Below, piece after piece: positions 36,099 through 48,625 of a stretch of DNA of 64,000 bases. The notes below the pieces were generated by a model. It was not told the origin of the DNA. It saw nothing but the letters and a program-made list of their open reading frames with translations, and searched no databases. Position 1 is the first letter of the stretch; each line of letters opens with the position of its first letter. Both the position numbers and the translations under genes were made by a program. This stretch comes from Cocos nucifera (lineage: Eukaryota > Streptophyta > Magnoliopsida > Arecales > Arecaceae). The DNA lies in the NCBI GenBank assembly GCA_006176705.1, contig QRFJ01000507.1, positions 62,001 through 126,000 on the forward strand, read 5' to 3'.

Positions 36099-37962
36099 TT
36101 TTCTGTAGAGAGTCAAAGATTCTAGTTAGATACTGTAATTATGACTTGACCAATTTATTTAGAAATTTTATTTTTAAACAAATTAGCTCCCACTATTTTC
36201 TCGGATCCCTACACTCCCTCTGTAGAGATGCAAAAATCTCCATGATTAATGATTTCTAGTGGGTGGTGCGGTCTCACCAACTGACTCATCACCTCACCTA
36301 ACAGTTATTGGTGATGGGTTAGCCAATGAGTGAACAACTCTTGTTCAATGATTCTCTAATCATGGTGCACCCAAACTTGGTCTCTAATTCATGAATCTCA
36401 CCGTATCCAAAATATTGATCCACTCCTTAGTTAAGTCAGACCCACCATTTGCATAGACTGGATTTCCTAATTGAGTCTCTCACCGTATCCAAAATATTGA
36501 GCCCAACTCATCCTCCAGCCCATAGCATCCAATGCCTAATAGACATGGTTGCATCTTTCCGGTGCAACTGAGCCACTGTATCCAGTCCGAGAACAATCAA
36601 CCCGGGAAAAGGGCCCGCACATCTACAATGGTGGAAGACCTCAGACTTAATCTTTTCTTAGGGAGAATTGATTCAGGTCTCATTAAACTAGACTTGTCAT
36701 AGTCATAACAATTATGACTAACCTAGTGGCATGGGTTAGCTCGGATTATTGACCACCTCAGATCAGAACTGTGTCAACAGATATGGCCAGGTAAGTGAGA
36801 TCGGTGGAAGGAATATGCCATTAACTCGTACAAGAATGCATTCAGGTCGAGTAGCTTCCAATTAAAAACCAGTCGGTCGTATGTGCCAAACTTACCTTAG
36901 ACACCAAATTGTTGAGTCAGAACCAATTGGGTTAGCCTACAATCCAGACTCTAACCTCTGAGCCTAATTAGGTCTTGCTTGATCGTGACTCGATCTTGAC
37001 CCAGACTTAATCCTATTAGGCTGGTCAATTTAAGCATTGTTGATCCCATCTAACCAACTCTTGATTCGGTTTGATCAACCGCTTAGACCTAATTGAGCTA
37101 CCCAAGCCCGAACCCAGTATTATGAATATGTCTTAGATCTAAAATTCTCAATTTTAGACCTAATTAATATTCCATAATCTTAATTCTTAATTAAGTAGGG
37201 TTCATAAATAAAATATGCACAATAAATCCTAGGGTTTCAGGATCTAGGGTTTTGCAGAAAGTAAGTTTTGGATTTCTGATTAAGGACGAACACGCAGCAC
37301 CCCTACACATCATAAGAACACCCCATCGAATGGAAAGAGAGGGCCTTTAAACCCTTCTTCATTCTTATGACCGGACGGCCAAGAGGAACGCCTTAATCAG
37401 GAACATGCAATACTACAAAACAGTTTTAGATCTATATCATATATCTCATATACAAATTAGATCTAATCATGGCATATTTTGCATACATCTCATGTATCGA
37501 ATCATGCATATTTTCAGATCTAAATTATCTCATAATAATCTAAAAAATTAGATTTAAATTGATCTAATCAAAATAAATTCTAATCTAGACAATTATGTAG
37601 AACTATTCTACAACTAGTCTAGACATGCATCAATCATATCTCATATGATATTTTAAAATTAAATAATTTTTATTTGCTATTTTTTAGATGTTTATTATAA
37701 CAATTATAATATCAAAAAATAGTAAATAAATAGATCTAAAATATGATTTAATCAGATTAAATCAAAAACATGCAAGACTATTCTATAGAACTATTCTATT
37801 TTAGAACTAGTCATGCATATTTTCTAATCTTAGATCCAAATCATTTAATTTTAATTTTTTCTGATTTCAGATCTGATCACATCTCATGTGACATCTAAAA
37901 TCATTTATTTTTTTAATTAAAATAAATTTAAAATTAGATCTAAATACATTTTTAGAACCTTG
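36099..37962 (-). other. copia B long untranslated leader (about 1.86 kb)
   Basis: No coding frame of note lies between the primer-binding site and gag. Short direct repeats occur, such as TCTCACCGTATCCAAAATATTGA at about 36399 and 36479. The part near 37430-37960 is AT-rich with many AGATCTAA words. A leader this long is unusual for copia elements and may carry RNA-structure or packaging signals, or an older insertion that I do not recognise. Confidence 0.6.
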
Positions 37963-37974
37963 GCTCTGATACCA
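37963..37974 (-). promoter_or_regulatory. copia B primer-binding site
   Basis: On the minus strand it reads TGGTATCAGAGC, two bases after the 5' LTR end. It is complementary to plant initiator methionine tRNA. Confidence 0.95.
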
Positions 37975-37976
37975 GT

Positions 37977-40207
37977 TGAAGGAAAATCCTGATTTCCCGG
38001 TCCAGGTTCGTTCAGATCTGATCAGATCAAGAGATATATTTCAAAAATTTTTTTTTCTTTGATCTAATCAGATCTTGATATATTTTAGATCTGATTCTTA
38101 TTATTTTAATAAATAAAATAAAATTTAGATAAATTAAATCAAATTTAATTTACCTGATTTGGGTAATCCTATTACCCTGTTGATGATCCTGTATGCAGCG
38201 GAAGGTTCTGGATCTAGCCACGCAAGCGCCTGGCCTCTACCGGTATCCACTCAGGCTTGGATCTGGAGATCCTCTTCTTCTCTATCACATCCAAAAATTA
38301 GATCTGGATCTGATCTGGAGGATCTTCAAAACTCTTTTGAAGATCAGCAGTCGTCCTTTGCAGCAGCGCAGCCTTCTTGCTTTTGATCGCCTTTCTCTTG
38401 ATCTGGAATCGCACCAACCAAAGGTCCAAAACTCTTTTGGACGTGGAGAGGAGAGGGAGAAGGTGGGTTTGGCATGGAGGAAGGAGGGGAGAGGCAGCCT
38501 TGGGGCATGGGGAATTGAAATTCTTTCCAATCTTTTGAGTTGGGCGCAGGGTCTTATTTATAGACTAAGCTGTGATCCAACTCCTCTTCTTCCCAACCAA
38601 TCACAACCCTTTGTGAAAATCAGATCTAAATCTGATTGGTGGGAATAGAGTCCCCTGGATTCCTCCTTAGAGGGCACCTAAGACCAGTCAAAGTTGGTTC
38701 TTAGGAGAACTCTAATTGGAATCCAAAAAGGAGATGGAGTCCTTGTCCAACAAGGACTCCTAGGCGCCTCCAACTTGGGCACACGCCTAGGGTGGCGTGC
38801 GCCCTCCTCCTTGCCAGGTTCTGGTAGGGGGACAAGCCCCCACCAGCTCTCCAATAGGTGCATGACATGTGGTCAAAAGTCAAAGTGTCAATGGTCAACA
38901 TTTGACCAGTCAAAGGTAGACTTTTGACCAAAGTCAAAGAACAAGAAATGGCAGGTGACCAAAAATGGCAGGTAATGTCTTACAAAATAAGACAACCTTT
39001 TCTGACTTGGACAACCTCCAGTCAGACCATATGAAGGCCTCTGATTGAGCACAAACTCCTTTGGCTCAGTCAGGACAACTTATTTATGATAGTAAAAGAA
39101 GAACGTTAGGTTCAATCGAGTGCTAGCACGATTTTCCTTGAACCTAATTGAATCTCATTCAGATCAATTGAACTAGATCAGTTCAATTGATGATCACCAG
39201 ATTCAAACCCTTGTTTGTGTGACCCAGTTAGGTTCAGTTCTGTATGGTAATGGGATATGTCATGATCTCTATCATCGACATCATCGAAACTCCTTTCGAT
39301 GGATCAGAACTCTTCTGATTCGAACAGCTAGAATGATCGATCATCTAAATCATTCTAATTGCTCCCAAAATCCACCAGTGACACCTAGCAGTATATGGTG
39401 GCAACCCATCAGAGCTGAATGCGAACCTCTTGGTGCAGCTACCTGTGTGATTAAGTTCTTCTATCTTGAGCCCCGATCAGATTAGGGTTAAGGTGAACTC
39501 GTCAAACCCTAGTCTCTGTCATATGATGTAATCATTCGATTCGAGTCCAATGTGAAAATCTAAATAGAAACTCTTTCTATTATTTCACTCTGCCATGGCC
39601 ATGGGCTTCTGGACTTGATTCTCATGATCATCATAGGGCTGCTCCTCTACCACCGAGGTAGATAGATTCCATCTTGATGCAATCCAGTTCCTACAATGAA
39701 CATGCTATAGCCATATACAATGGTGTAGTCAAACTGCCGATGCACCTCAGGTCAAAGAACCAGACACACTACTGCAGCATCGAGTCAGTCATTGACGAGA
39801 AGGTAGACTCCCTAATGACTACTCGAGGTGGTCACGCTCAGTGCCCTCGTTCTCTAACGAGTACCTGTACTCTCGCTCTGGTGTCTCCACACCGTAGACT
39901 CAAGACTCATCTACTAAAGAGAAGCGATTGTACACCAACCTTCCGGATCAATCACCATCCTCGTGATGATCCTATGGTCGGGAGCATTTTATGAGTTAAT
40001 AATGATTATTCATGTCTTAAATTTTCAACTCTTGAAAATATGAATTATCATTACCATTAACTCAAAGAATGTATCACAGACACTAAATACACATATGTGA
40101 TAGAAAATAATCTATTTTATTGATATTAGTCAAAATTATAATTTTGCCCCTAGAAGTGTATTACAAGTGTCAGCCAATTCTGGCTTCTAGGGCACATATA
40201 TCTAACA
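37977..40207 (-). repeat. 5' LTR of copia B (2231 bp)
   Basis: It runs from TGTTAGATATATGTGCC at 40207 to TTTTCCTTCA at 37977 on the minus strand, next to the primer site. It is slightly shorter than the 3' LTR, partly through a small deletion near 39715. Confidence 0.95.
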
Positions 40208-41070
40208 AAAACTAGTACTCGACATTAAAGTCGGGTACGATCTTCTTCTTTGATTAGATGAGCCATTAGTTTGTGGCTTATTTTGTTAGCAATCGATGTC
40301 CCTATCGAGGTTCGAATTTTCTGATGAATATCAAGTAGAAAGAGGGGCAATCGATCCGAGCTTATGTCATCCGATTTAATACTACTGCATTGGAGGTCTG
40401 AAATCTGGATCAGTCTGTTGCACTGGTCGCACTCAAGGGCGGCCTTCAGAAGAATGATTTATTGTTCTCCCTGGAGAAGAAGTACTCCAAGAACTTTATC
40501 GATCTGCTAGCTCGGGCTGAAGGATATGCCCGAGCGAAAGAAGACTTCAAGTTGAAGGATGAGAAACCCGCAGGAGAGCGGCGGGAGGACGAGTCCAATA
40601 GACCCATCACTGATAGAGGGCCAAATGAAGTTCAGCCGTGCTTACGGACTCCCCCCGAGCATAAGCGACCCCGAACTACCCCTCGAGCTCATCATCAAAG
40701 AAGTTCCGACAGAAGGGCGTGAAGAAGTTCTCCCCTCAGAAGGTTCCATAACTATGCTCCCCTTAATGTTCCTAAAGCTCAAGTTCTGATGGAAATTAAG
40801 AATCAACTACCAAGACCAGAAGAATTACGATCTTCCTCAAACAAGTATAATCGAAGCAAGTACTGTTTGTATCATCATGATCACGGCCACGATACTGAAG
40901 AATGCATTCAGCTCCAAGACGAGATCGAGAAGCTCATCAGGAGAGGTCGGTTGGGTCGATTCCTCAGACACCGACCTAAAATAAGAGAAGATCAGTCAAA
41001 GGCGCTGCCACAGCTAGAACCACGAATGAAAGAGGAACAACAAAAAGATCGATCGTCTCTCAGCATCATC
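40208..41070 (+). pseudogene. gypsy A gag, C-terminal part, with zinc knuckle
   Basis: This is the continuation of the gag split at 24490. It contains a QSIRAYVIRF-like stretch, then an 86-codon frame (40462-40722) with SKNFIDLLARAEGYARAKED. The frame then changes to 40789-41166 with YCLYHHDHGHDTEECIQLQD, the C-X2-H-X4-H-X4-C knuckle, and INTISGGLS, the sequence that normally leads into protease. There it joins directly to the pol C-terminal stub, so the pol deletion begins here. Frameshifts make it non-functional. Confidence 0.8.
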
Positions 41071-41330
41071 AACACTATCTCTGGGGGACTTAGTACTTCG
41101 ACGAGCCACCATCTCTCAACCTCGAAGCCAGGGGAAGCTTGTCCAAAATTGGGAAGGCCCATATGAAATAGAGAAGGTCGTCCGACCCAGAACTTATCAC
41201 TTGAAGGAGTTCGAAGGAACAAGGCACCCATGGCCTTGAAACTTAGAAAGTCTGAGAATGTACTACTAGTAATTTTTCTTCAATAAAACTCAATTTCAAC
41301 ATTATTATTTTCTGATGCAAAAACTATGTG
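41071..41330 (+). pseudogene. remnant of the gypsy polyprotein C-terminus
   Basis: In one frame the sequence after the gag junction reads QGKLVQNWEGPYEIEKVV and then RPRTYHLKEFEG..HPWP, the conserved tail of Ty3/gypsy integrase polyproteins. The catalytic integrase core, RNase H, RT and protease are absent. The corresponding minus-strand copy at 30791-31079 shows the same junction region. Confidence 0.75.
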
Positions 41331-41739
41331 ACGATAGAAAAGAAGCAATCAAAAATGGCCATATTAGGAACAGGAGGAGAACCTCATCCTAACATGGGCA
41401 AGTCAAAGACCACCGGTAGGGGCTCTAATGTGCCCCTACCGTCTGTTAGGAACGGAAGAAGAACCTCGTCCAAACATGAGCAAAAGTCAGAACCGCGAAG
41501 GCCAAAGATATGGAGAAGGAAGAAGCTCGGTGGAGAATCCTAACGCGTGTTTTCCCACAACAACCTGACTACGTCAAATGCGAAAGGTAGAACCTTATCC
41601 TGGTTTACAAGAGAGGTCCTAGTTCGACAACCAAAATAGATCCAGAGTCCATAACAAGCTCAGCATCTGCAACAAGCAACAAGCACGAGAATCAAGATGA
41701 AACTTAGGCCGACGCCATTCTTACTCTCTTCCTTCAAAT
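41331..41739 (+). other. gypsy A 3' untranslated spacer
   Basis: Non-coding. It has AGGAACAGGAGGAGAACCTCATCCT and a diverged second copy of that motif about 60 bases on. Short purine-rich segments lead into the 63-bp array. Confidence 0.5.
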
Positions 41740-44700
41740 TTCGAATCTATGATCGGAACTCTCCTCCGAGCTTCAACCTCAGAGGAAGATAAGATCTCCT
41801 TCAACCTCGACAAAAGATAAGATCTCCTCCGAGCTCCAACATCAACAGGAGATAAGATCTCATTCAACCACAGTAGGAGATAAGATCTTCCCCGAGCTCC
41901 AACATCAACAGGAGATAAGATCTTCTTCAATCTCGACTGGAGATAAGATCTCCCCTGAGCTTCAACCTCAGAAGGAGATAAGATCTCTTTCAACCATGGC
42001 TGGAGATAAGATCTTTCCAGAGCAATAATATCAACAGAAGATAAGATCTTCTTTAACCTCAACTGAAGATAAGATCTCTTTCGAGCTTCAACAACATCAA
42101 CAGGAGATAAGATCTCCTTCAACTTTGGCTGGAAATAAGATCTCCCACGAGCTTCAATCTCAGAAGAAGATAAGATCTCTTTCAACCTCGGTTGGAGATA
42201 AGATCTCCTCCGAGCTCCAACATCAACAAGAGATAAGAATCTCCTTCAACCTCGACTGAAGATAAGATGTCCCCCGAGCTCTAACTTCAACAGGAGATAA
42301 AATCTCCTTCAACCTCGGCTGGAGATAAGATCTCCCCCGAGCTACAACATCAATAGGAGATAAGAATCTCCTTCAACCTTGATTGGAGATAAGATCTCTC
42401 CCGAGCTTCAACAATATCAACAGGAGATAAGATCTCCTTCAACCTCGACTGGAGATAAGATCTCCTCCGAGCTTCAACAACATCAACAGGAGATAAGAAT
42501 CTTCTTCAACATCGACAGGAGATAAGATCTTCTTCAAACTCGACTGGAGATAAGATCTCTTCTGAGCTTCAACATCAATAAGAGATAAGATCTTCTTCAA
42601 CCTCGACTGGAGATAAGATCTTCTCTGAGCTCCAACCCTTCAATAGGAGATAAGATCTCCTTCAACCTCGATGAGCTTCAATAACATCAACAGGAGATAA
42701 GATCTCCTTCAACCTCAGCTGGAGATAAAATTCTCCCGAGCTTCAACAACATCAACAGAAGATAAAATCTTCTTCAACCTCAGCTGGAGATAAAGATCTC
42801 CTCCAAGCTCCAACATCAATAGGAGATAAGATCTCCTTCAACCTCGATTGAAGATATGATCTCCTCCGAGCTCCAACATCAATAGGAGATAAGATCTTCT
42901 TCAACCTCAGCTAGAGATAAGATCTCTTCTGAGCTCTAACTTCAACAGGAGATGAGATCTCCTTCAACCTCGACTGGAGATAAGATCTCCTCTGAGCTTC
43001 AACCTCAACAGAAGATAAGATCTCCTTCAACCTCGACTGAAGATAAGATTCTTTTCGAGCTTCAACCTCAATAGGAGATAAGATCTCCTTCAACCTCGGT
43101 TGGAGATAAGATCTCCCCCGAGCTTCAACTTCAATAGAAAATAAGATCTCTTCAACCTCGATAGGAGATAAGATCTTCTTTAACCTTGGCTAGAGATAAG
43201 ATCTCCCCCGAGATCCAACATCAACAGGAGATAAGATCTCCTTCAACCTCAGCTGGAGATAAGATCTCCTCCGAGCTTCAACCTCAATAAAAGCTAAGAT
43301 CCCTTTCAACCTCGGCTGGAGATAATATCTCCCTCGAGCTACAAGCTCAACAGGAGATAAGATCTCCTTCAACCTCAGTTGGAGATAAGATCTTTTCAGA
43401 GCTTCAACTTCAATAGGAGATAAGATCTCCTTCAACTTCGGTAGGAGATAAGATCTCCTCCGAGCTACAACATCAACAGGAGATAAGATCTTCTTCAACC
43501 TCGGTTAGAGATAAGATCTCCCTCGAGCTTCAACAACATCAACAGGAGATAAGATCTCCTTCAACCTCAGCTGAAGATAAGATCTCCCCAGAGCTCAATC
43601 TCAGAAGGAGATAAGATCTTCTTCGACCTCGACTGGAGATAAGATCTCTTCCGAGCTCCAACATCAATAGAAGATAAGATCTTCTTCAACCTCGACTAGA
43701 GATATGATCTCCCTCGAGCTCCAACTTCAATAGGAGATAAGATCTCCTTCAATCTTGGCTAGAGATAAGATCTCCTCTGAGCTTCAACCTCAGAAGAAGA
43801 TAAGATCTACTTCAACCTTGACTGAAGATAAAATTTTTTCCAAGCTACAACATCAATAGGAGATAAGATCTTCTTCAACCTCGACTAGAGATAAGATCTC
43901 TCCTGAGCTTCAACAACATCAATAGGAGATAAGATCTTCTTCAACCTTCGACTGGAGATAAGATCTTCTCCAAGCTTCAACTTCAATAGAAGATAAGATC
44001 TCCTTCAATCTTGATTGAACAAAAGATCTTCCTCGAGCTCCAACCCTTCAACAGGAGATAAGATCTCCTTCAACTTCGACTGAAAATAAGATCTCTCCTG
44101 AGCTCCAACTTCAATAGGAGATAAAATCTCCTTAAATCTCAATTGAAGATAAGATATTCCACGAGCTTCAACCTCAATAGGAGATAAGATCTCCTTTAAC
44201 CTCAGTTGGAGATAAGATCTCTTTCGAGTTTCAACCACAACAGAAGATAAGATCTTCTTTAACCTCGACTGAAGATAAGATCTCCTCCGAGCTTCTACTT
44301 CAATAGGAGATAAGATCTCCTTCAACCTTGGCAGGAGATAAGATCTCCTTCAAACTTGGTTGGAGATAAGATCTTTCCTGAGCTTCAACCTCAACAGAAG
44401 ATAAGATCTCCTTCAACCTCGACTGAAGATAAGATCTCCCCCGAGCTTCAACTTCAATAGGAGATAAGATCTCCTTCAATCCCGACAGTAGATAAGATCT
44501 TCTTCAAACTCGACTAAAAAAAAGATCTTCCTCGAGCTTCAACCTTAATAAGAGATAAGATCTTCTTCAACCTCGACTGAAGATAAGATCTCTCCCGAGC
44601 TTCAATCTCAATAGGAGATAAGATCTCCTTCAACCTTGACTGAAGATAAGATCTCCTCGAGCGTCAACAACATCAATAGAAAATAAGATCTCCTTCAACC

Positions 44701-46780
44701 TTAGCTGAAGATAAGATCTCCTCCGAGCTCCAACTACAATAGGAGATAAGATCTCCTTCAACCTTGATAGAAGATAAGATCTCCTCAACCTCAACTGAAG
44801 ATAAGATTTCCTTCGAGCTTAAACCTCAACAGAAGATAAGATCTCCTTTATCCTCGACTGGAGATAAGATCTCCCCCGAGCTTCAATCTCAATAGGAATA
44901 AATTTTCTTCAACCTCGACTGAAGAAAGATCTCCTCGAGCTTCAACTTCAATAGGAGATAAGATCTCCTTCAACATTGGTTGGAGATAAGATCTCTTCCG
45001 AGCTTCAACTTCAATAGAGATAAGATCTCCCCGAACTTTCAACAACACAACACGAGATAAGATCTTTCTTCAACCTCGGTGGAGATAAATTCTCTCCGAG
45101 CTCCACATCAACACTTGAAAAGATTCGCTTCAATCTCAGCTAGAGATAGATCTCCTCCGAACTCCAACTTCAATAGAGATAAGATCTTTTCAACTTGGAG
45201 ATAAACAAAAGTTCAACCAAACCAGAAGATAAGATTCCTCTCAACTTCTAATAGATTAAACTCCTTTTCAATAGAGATAAGATCTCTTCAACCCTCGACT
45301 GAAGATAAGAACTCTCTCAAGGAGAGATAAGATTTCTCCTTCCAAACTCGACTCTCGAACTCTCATTCTATCTAACCTCAATAAGATAAATCCATACCTC
45401 AACTGAGAGATAAGATCCAGCTCCAACTTCAATAGGAGATAAGATCTCTTCAACCTCGGTAAGAAACTCCACTCCGAGCTCACAACTTAATCGAGATAAG
45501 AATCACCTCTTATCGAGATATAAGACTCCTCCCTCAACTTCAATCACAATAGGAGATAAGATCCATCCTGAACAAATAAAATCTCTTGAGATCAAACCTC
45601 TCAACTAAGGAGATTAACAAGATTCTTCAACCTCGACTGGAGATAAGATTTCTCTCCCAAGCTTTAACTCGACGGAGATAAGATCTCCTTCAATCCTCGC
45701 TTGAAATAAGACATTCTCCCTCGAGCAACTGATAATACAGAAGATAAATCTCCGATCCTCCCAAGCTCAATAAATAGACTTCTTCACCCTCGGAAAGAGA
45801 TAAGATCTCTCAACCTTGATAATAAAGATTAAAAGATCTCCTCAACCCAACAACGAACTTCCAATCCAAATAGAAGATAAGATCTTTATCCAGTCGATGC
45901 ATCAACATCTTCAATCCTCAACCTCAATAGATAAGAAGATCTCCACCCTTGAGGATCGATCTCCTTCAACCTTGGCTCAACTTAGAGAACTAAAATCTTC
46001 AGATAAGCTCTCCTCCAAAATTCAACTTAGAAGATAAAAGATCTCATTCAACCTGACTAAGATAAATCTCTTCGAGCTAACCTATCAAACAGGATAAGAT
46101 CTTCTTCAACTTCACTAATAAGACTCCTCCGAACTTCAACCCTAATCAATAGAAATAATTCTTCATCACCTCAGTTGAGTTAGATTTCCTCCAAGATCAA
46201 CTCAATCCAAATTAAGTAAGATTTAATCTTCCAACCTGGTGATATAACATCCTTCAACCTCAACTGAGAATCTTTTCTTTCGAACCCAATCTCAACCTAT
46301 CGAGTTAAATCTCTCCAAATCAAAGGAGATAAGATCTCCTCAAGAAGCTTCAACTTCACCTTATTCATCTTCTTGGTTGAATAAATCTTTCTTCAGGTAA
46401 ATGGATAAAAATATTTCAAACCGAGTCCAAACTTCGAACGCCAATCAAATCATCTCCCAACCTTGGTTGGAGATAAGATCTCTTCCGAGCTTCAATAGTC
46501 AATAGACAGGAGATAAGATCTTCTTCAACCTCGGTTGGAGATAAGATCTCTTTCAAGCTCTAACATCAATAGGAGATAAGATCTTCTTCAATCTCAGCTG
46601 AAGATGAGATCTCCCTCGAGCTCCAACTTCAATAGAAGAAAAGATCTACTTCAACCTCGACTGGAGATAAGATCTTTCTTGAGCTTCGACCTCAATAGGA
46701 GATAAGATCTTCTTCAACCTCGGTAGGAGATAAGATCTCCTCCGAGTTTCAACCTCAATGGGTGCCGAGCCCAAAAAATG
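41740..46780 (+). repeat. 63-bp satellite-like array in the gypsy A 3' region (about 5 kb)
   Basis: The typical unit is AGGAGATAAGATCTCCTTCA followed by ACCTCGACTGGAGATAAG, ATCTCCTCCGAGCTTCAAC and ATCAAT. AGCTTCAAC marks recur at 42932, 42995, 43058 and 43121, exactly 63 bases apart; some units are 60-66 bases. Each unit holds two copies of the interrupted palindrome GGAGAT-AAG-ATCTCC, containing GATAAG. About fifty units are clear up to 45040. From there to about 46440 the register breaks down, then clean units return. Minus-strand open frames here (21-residue repeats) are by-products of a period divisible by three. Confidence 0.9.
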
Positions 46781-46846
46781 ACTTCGACGGTCATCTTTTT
46801 TGTACTTTCTTCCTTCGAATTTCAAACTCGAAAGTGGGAAGACTAT

Positions 46847-48625
46847 TGTTGGGGATAAATTTTGCTCCCATCGAAGTCCAGTTTGATGCTTAGCCTAATG
46901 CAACTGGTAATCATGGAAGAGCTTCAATCAAAAATTCTTCCTTCAATGGTTGAACCCTAGTCGAACTCCTCTAGCGACCGAACCCCAGTCGAACTTCTTC
47001 CACAGCCAAACTTCTCTTATGGCCGAACTCCTTTCAGACACCTCCAAAAGCCGAACTCTTTCAGTCAGATACCTCCAGGAGCTGGACTCCTTCCAAACTT
47101 CTTCTTCGGTCGGACTTCTCCTTTAGTCGGATACCTTCAGGAGCCGAACTCCTTTCGGACTTCTTCTTTAGTCGAATTTCTCCAGAAGCCAAACTTCCTT
47201 CAAACTTCTTCTTAAATCGGATTCTTCAGGAGCCAAACTCCTTCCAGACTTCTCCTTCAATCGAATTTCTCTAGGAGCCGAACTCCCTCCGAACTTCTCC
47301 TTCAGTCGGATTCCTCCAAGAGCCGAACTTCCTTCGAACTTCTTCTTCAGTCAAATTCCTCCATGAGTCGAACTCCTTTAGACTTCTCCTTCAGTCGGAT
47401 TCCTCCAAGAGCCAAACTTCCTTCAAACTTCTTCTTCAGTCAAATTCCTCCATGAGTCGAACTCCTTTCAGACTTCTCCTTCAATCAAATTTCTTCAGAA
47501 GTCGAACTCCTTTTGGACTTCTCTTTTAGTCGGATTCCTCTAGGAGTCGAACTTCCTTTGGACTTTTTCTTCAATTGAATTCCTCCAGGAGCCGAACTCC
47601 TTTCGAACTTCTCCTTTAGTCGAATTTCTCCAAGAGCCAAAGTTTCTTCAGACTTCTCCTTCAGTCGGATTCCTGTAGGAGACAAACTTTCTCCAAACTT
47701 TTCCTTCAATTGGATACCTCCAGGAGCTGAATTCCTTCTAGACTTCTCCTTCAGTCAGATTCCTTCAGGAGTCGAACTTCCTTTGGACTTCTTCTTCAAT
47801 CGGATTTCTTCAGGAGTCGAACTCCTTCCCAACTTTTTCTTTAGTTGGATTCCTCCAGGAGTCAAACTTTCTCTGAACTTCTTCATTAGTCGGATTCCTT
47901 CATGAGCCAAACTTCTTTCGGACTTCTCTTTTAGTCGGATTTCTTCAGTGGATTACTTCTAGATTTCAGCTAGCATTTCTCTCGGATGATCTTCTCTAGC
48001 CATATTTTTTTTAGGAGTCTGAACTCCTCCAAAATTGATATATGTCAAAGTTTTTCACCAACCAATGTCTGCTTCCTCTGAACTTTAGCTATTAAATCTC
48101 GACGAATGGATACATCACGATAGGTGATACCTCTCTCTCCATAGCAAATTTCATGCGATTTCGAGCAACCCACTATCGGATGGTTATAGCTATCACTATC
48201 AATCTGGCAACATCTCTCTCTCCATAATAAACTCCATGCAGTCCCGAATGATCCATTATCGGATGGTTATGACTGTCACTATCAGTCTGGCAATATCTCT
48301 CTCCATAACAAACTCCATACAACCTCGAGCGACCCACTACTGGATGGTTATGGCTATTACTATCAGTCTGCTATAGGCTCCATCTATAAAAAGGGATCCT
48401 CTAAATACATTTTCTCTAAGCTCTCTTCTCCTTTTCGAAACTCTGTTGAATTCTTTCCTGAGCCTCCATTTTTATTGGCCAGAAGAGCTGACTTAATCAT
48501 CAGAGGATCCTACCGAAGCCACCACCATCGACTTCGAATGAAAATTTATTTTGCAGGTCATCGATGATGACCTTTTCTTTCTCAGCTCCAGCTCGATCTG
48601 ACGTCAATCAGATTCTGCACCAACA
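46847..48625 (+). repeat. 3' LTR of the plus-strand gypsy A element (1779 bp)
   Basis: It starts TGTTGGGGATAAATTTTGC and ends TGCACCAACA. A 45-bp array of the same type as in the 5' LTR occupies about 47000-47950. The following block holds three copies of a CACTAT(C)GGATGGTTATG-type segment (about 48165-48360). It matches 22005-23681 with many point differences. Confidence 0.9.

Larger units (their letters stand above)
24490..40207 (-). mobile_element. Ty1/copia family B element, complete, carrying a nested gypsy
   Basis: On the minus strand it has a 5' LTR (40207-37977), a tRNA-iMet primer site (37974-37963), a long leader, gag, protease, integrase, RT and RNase H, then a 3' LTR (26771-24490). 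It is about 10.4 kb without the nested gypsy (28363-33715). The gene order PR-INT-RT-RH is that of Ty1/copia. The target duplication is GAAAC (24485-24489) against AAAAC (40208-40212), one mismatch. Removing the element rejoins the host gag frame. The coding region has stops and frameshifts, so this copy is dead. Confidence 0.95.
22005..48625 (+). mobile_element. gypsy family A element (gag-only derivative), complete with both LTRs
   Basis: The plus-strand order is 5' LTR (22005-23681), gag (from 23806, interrupted by the copia insertion 24490-40207, resuming at 40208), a stub of the polyprotein C-terminus (about 41090-41250), a long tandem array (41740-46780) and 3' LTR (46847-48625). Without the insertion it is about 10.9 kb. 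Protease, RT, RNase H and most of integrase are missing. The target duplication is imperfect: ACAAT on the left and ATCAT on the right, or a perfect ACAAT pair if the LTR is taken to end at CACCA. It has inserted just 5' of the CACTA transposase fragment. Confidence 0.85.

Noticed and set aside
41721..45048. Minus-strand frames with 21-residue repeats (KEILSPVEVEARGRSYLQ type)
   Set aside because: They are a by-product of the 63-bp array. No start context or conservation was seen, and they are broken between units.
41740..46780. CRISPR-like appearance of regular repeats
   Set aside because: The spacers are themselves repeated, the host is a plant, and the array lies inside a retrotransposon.
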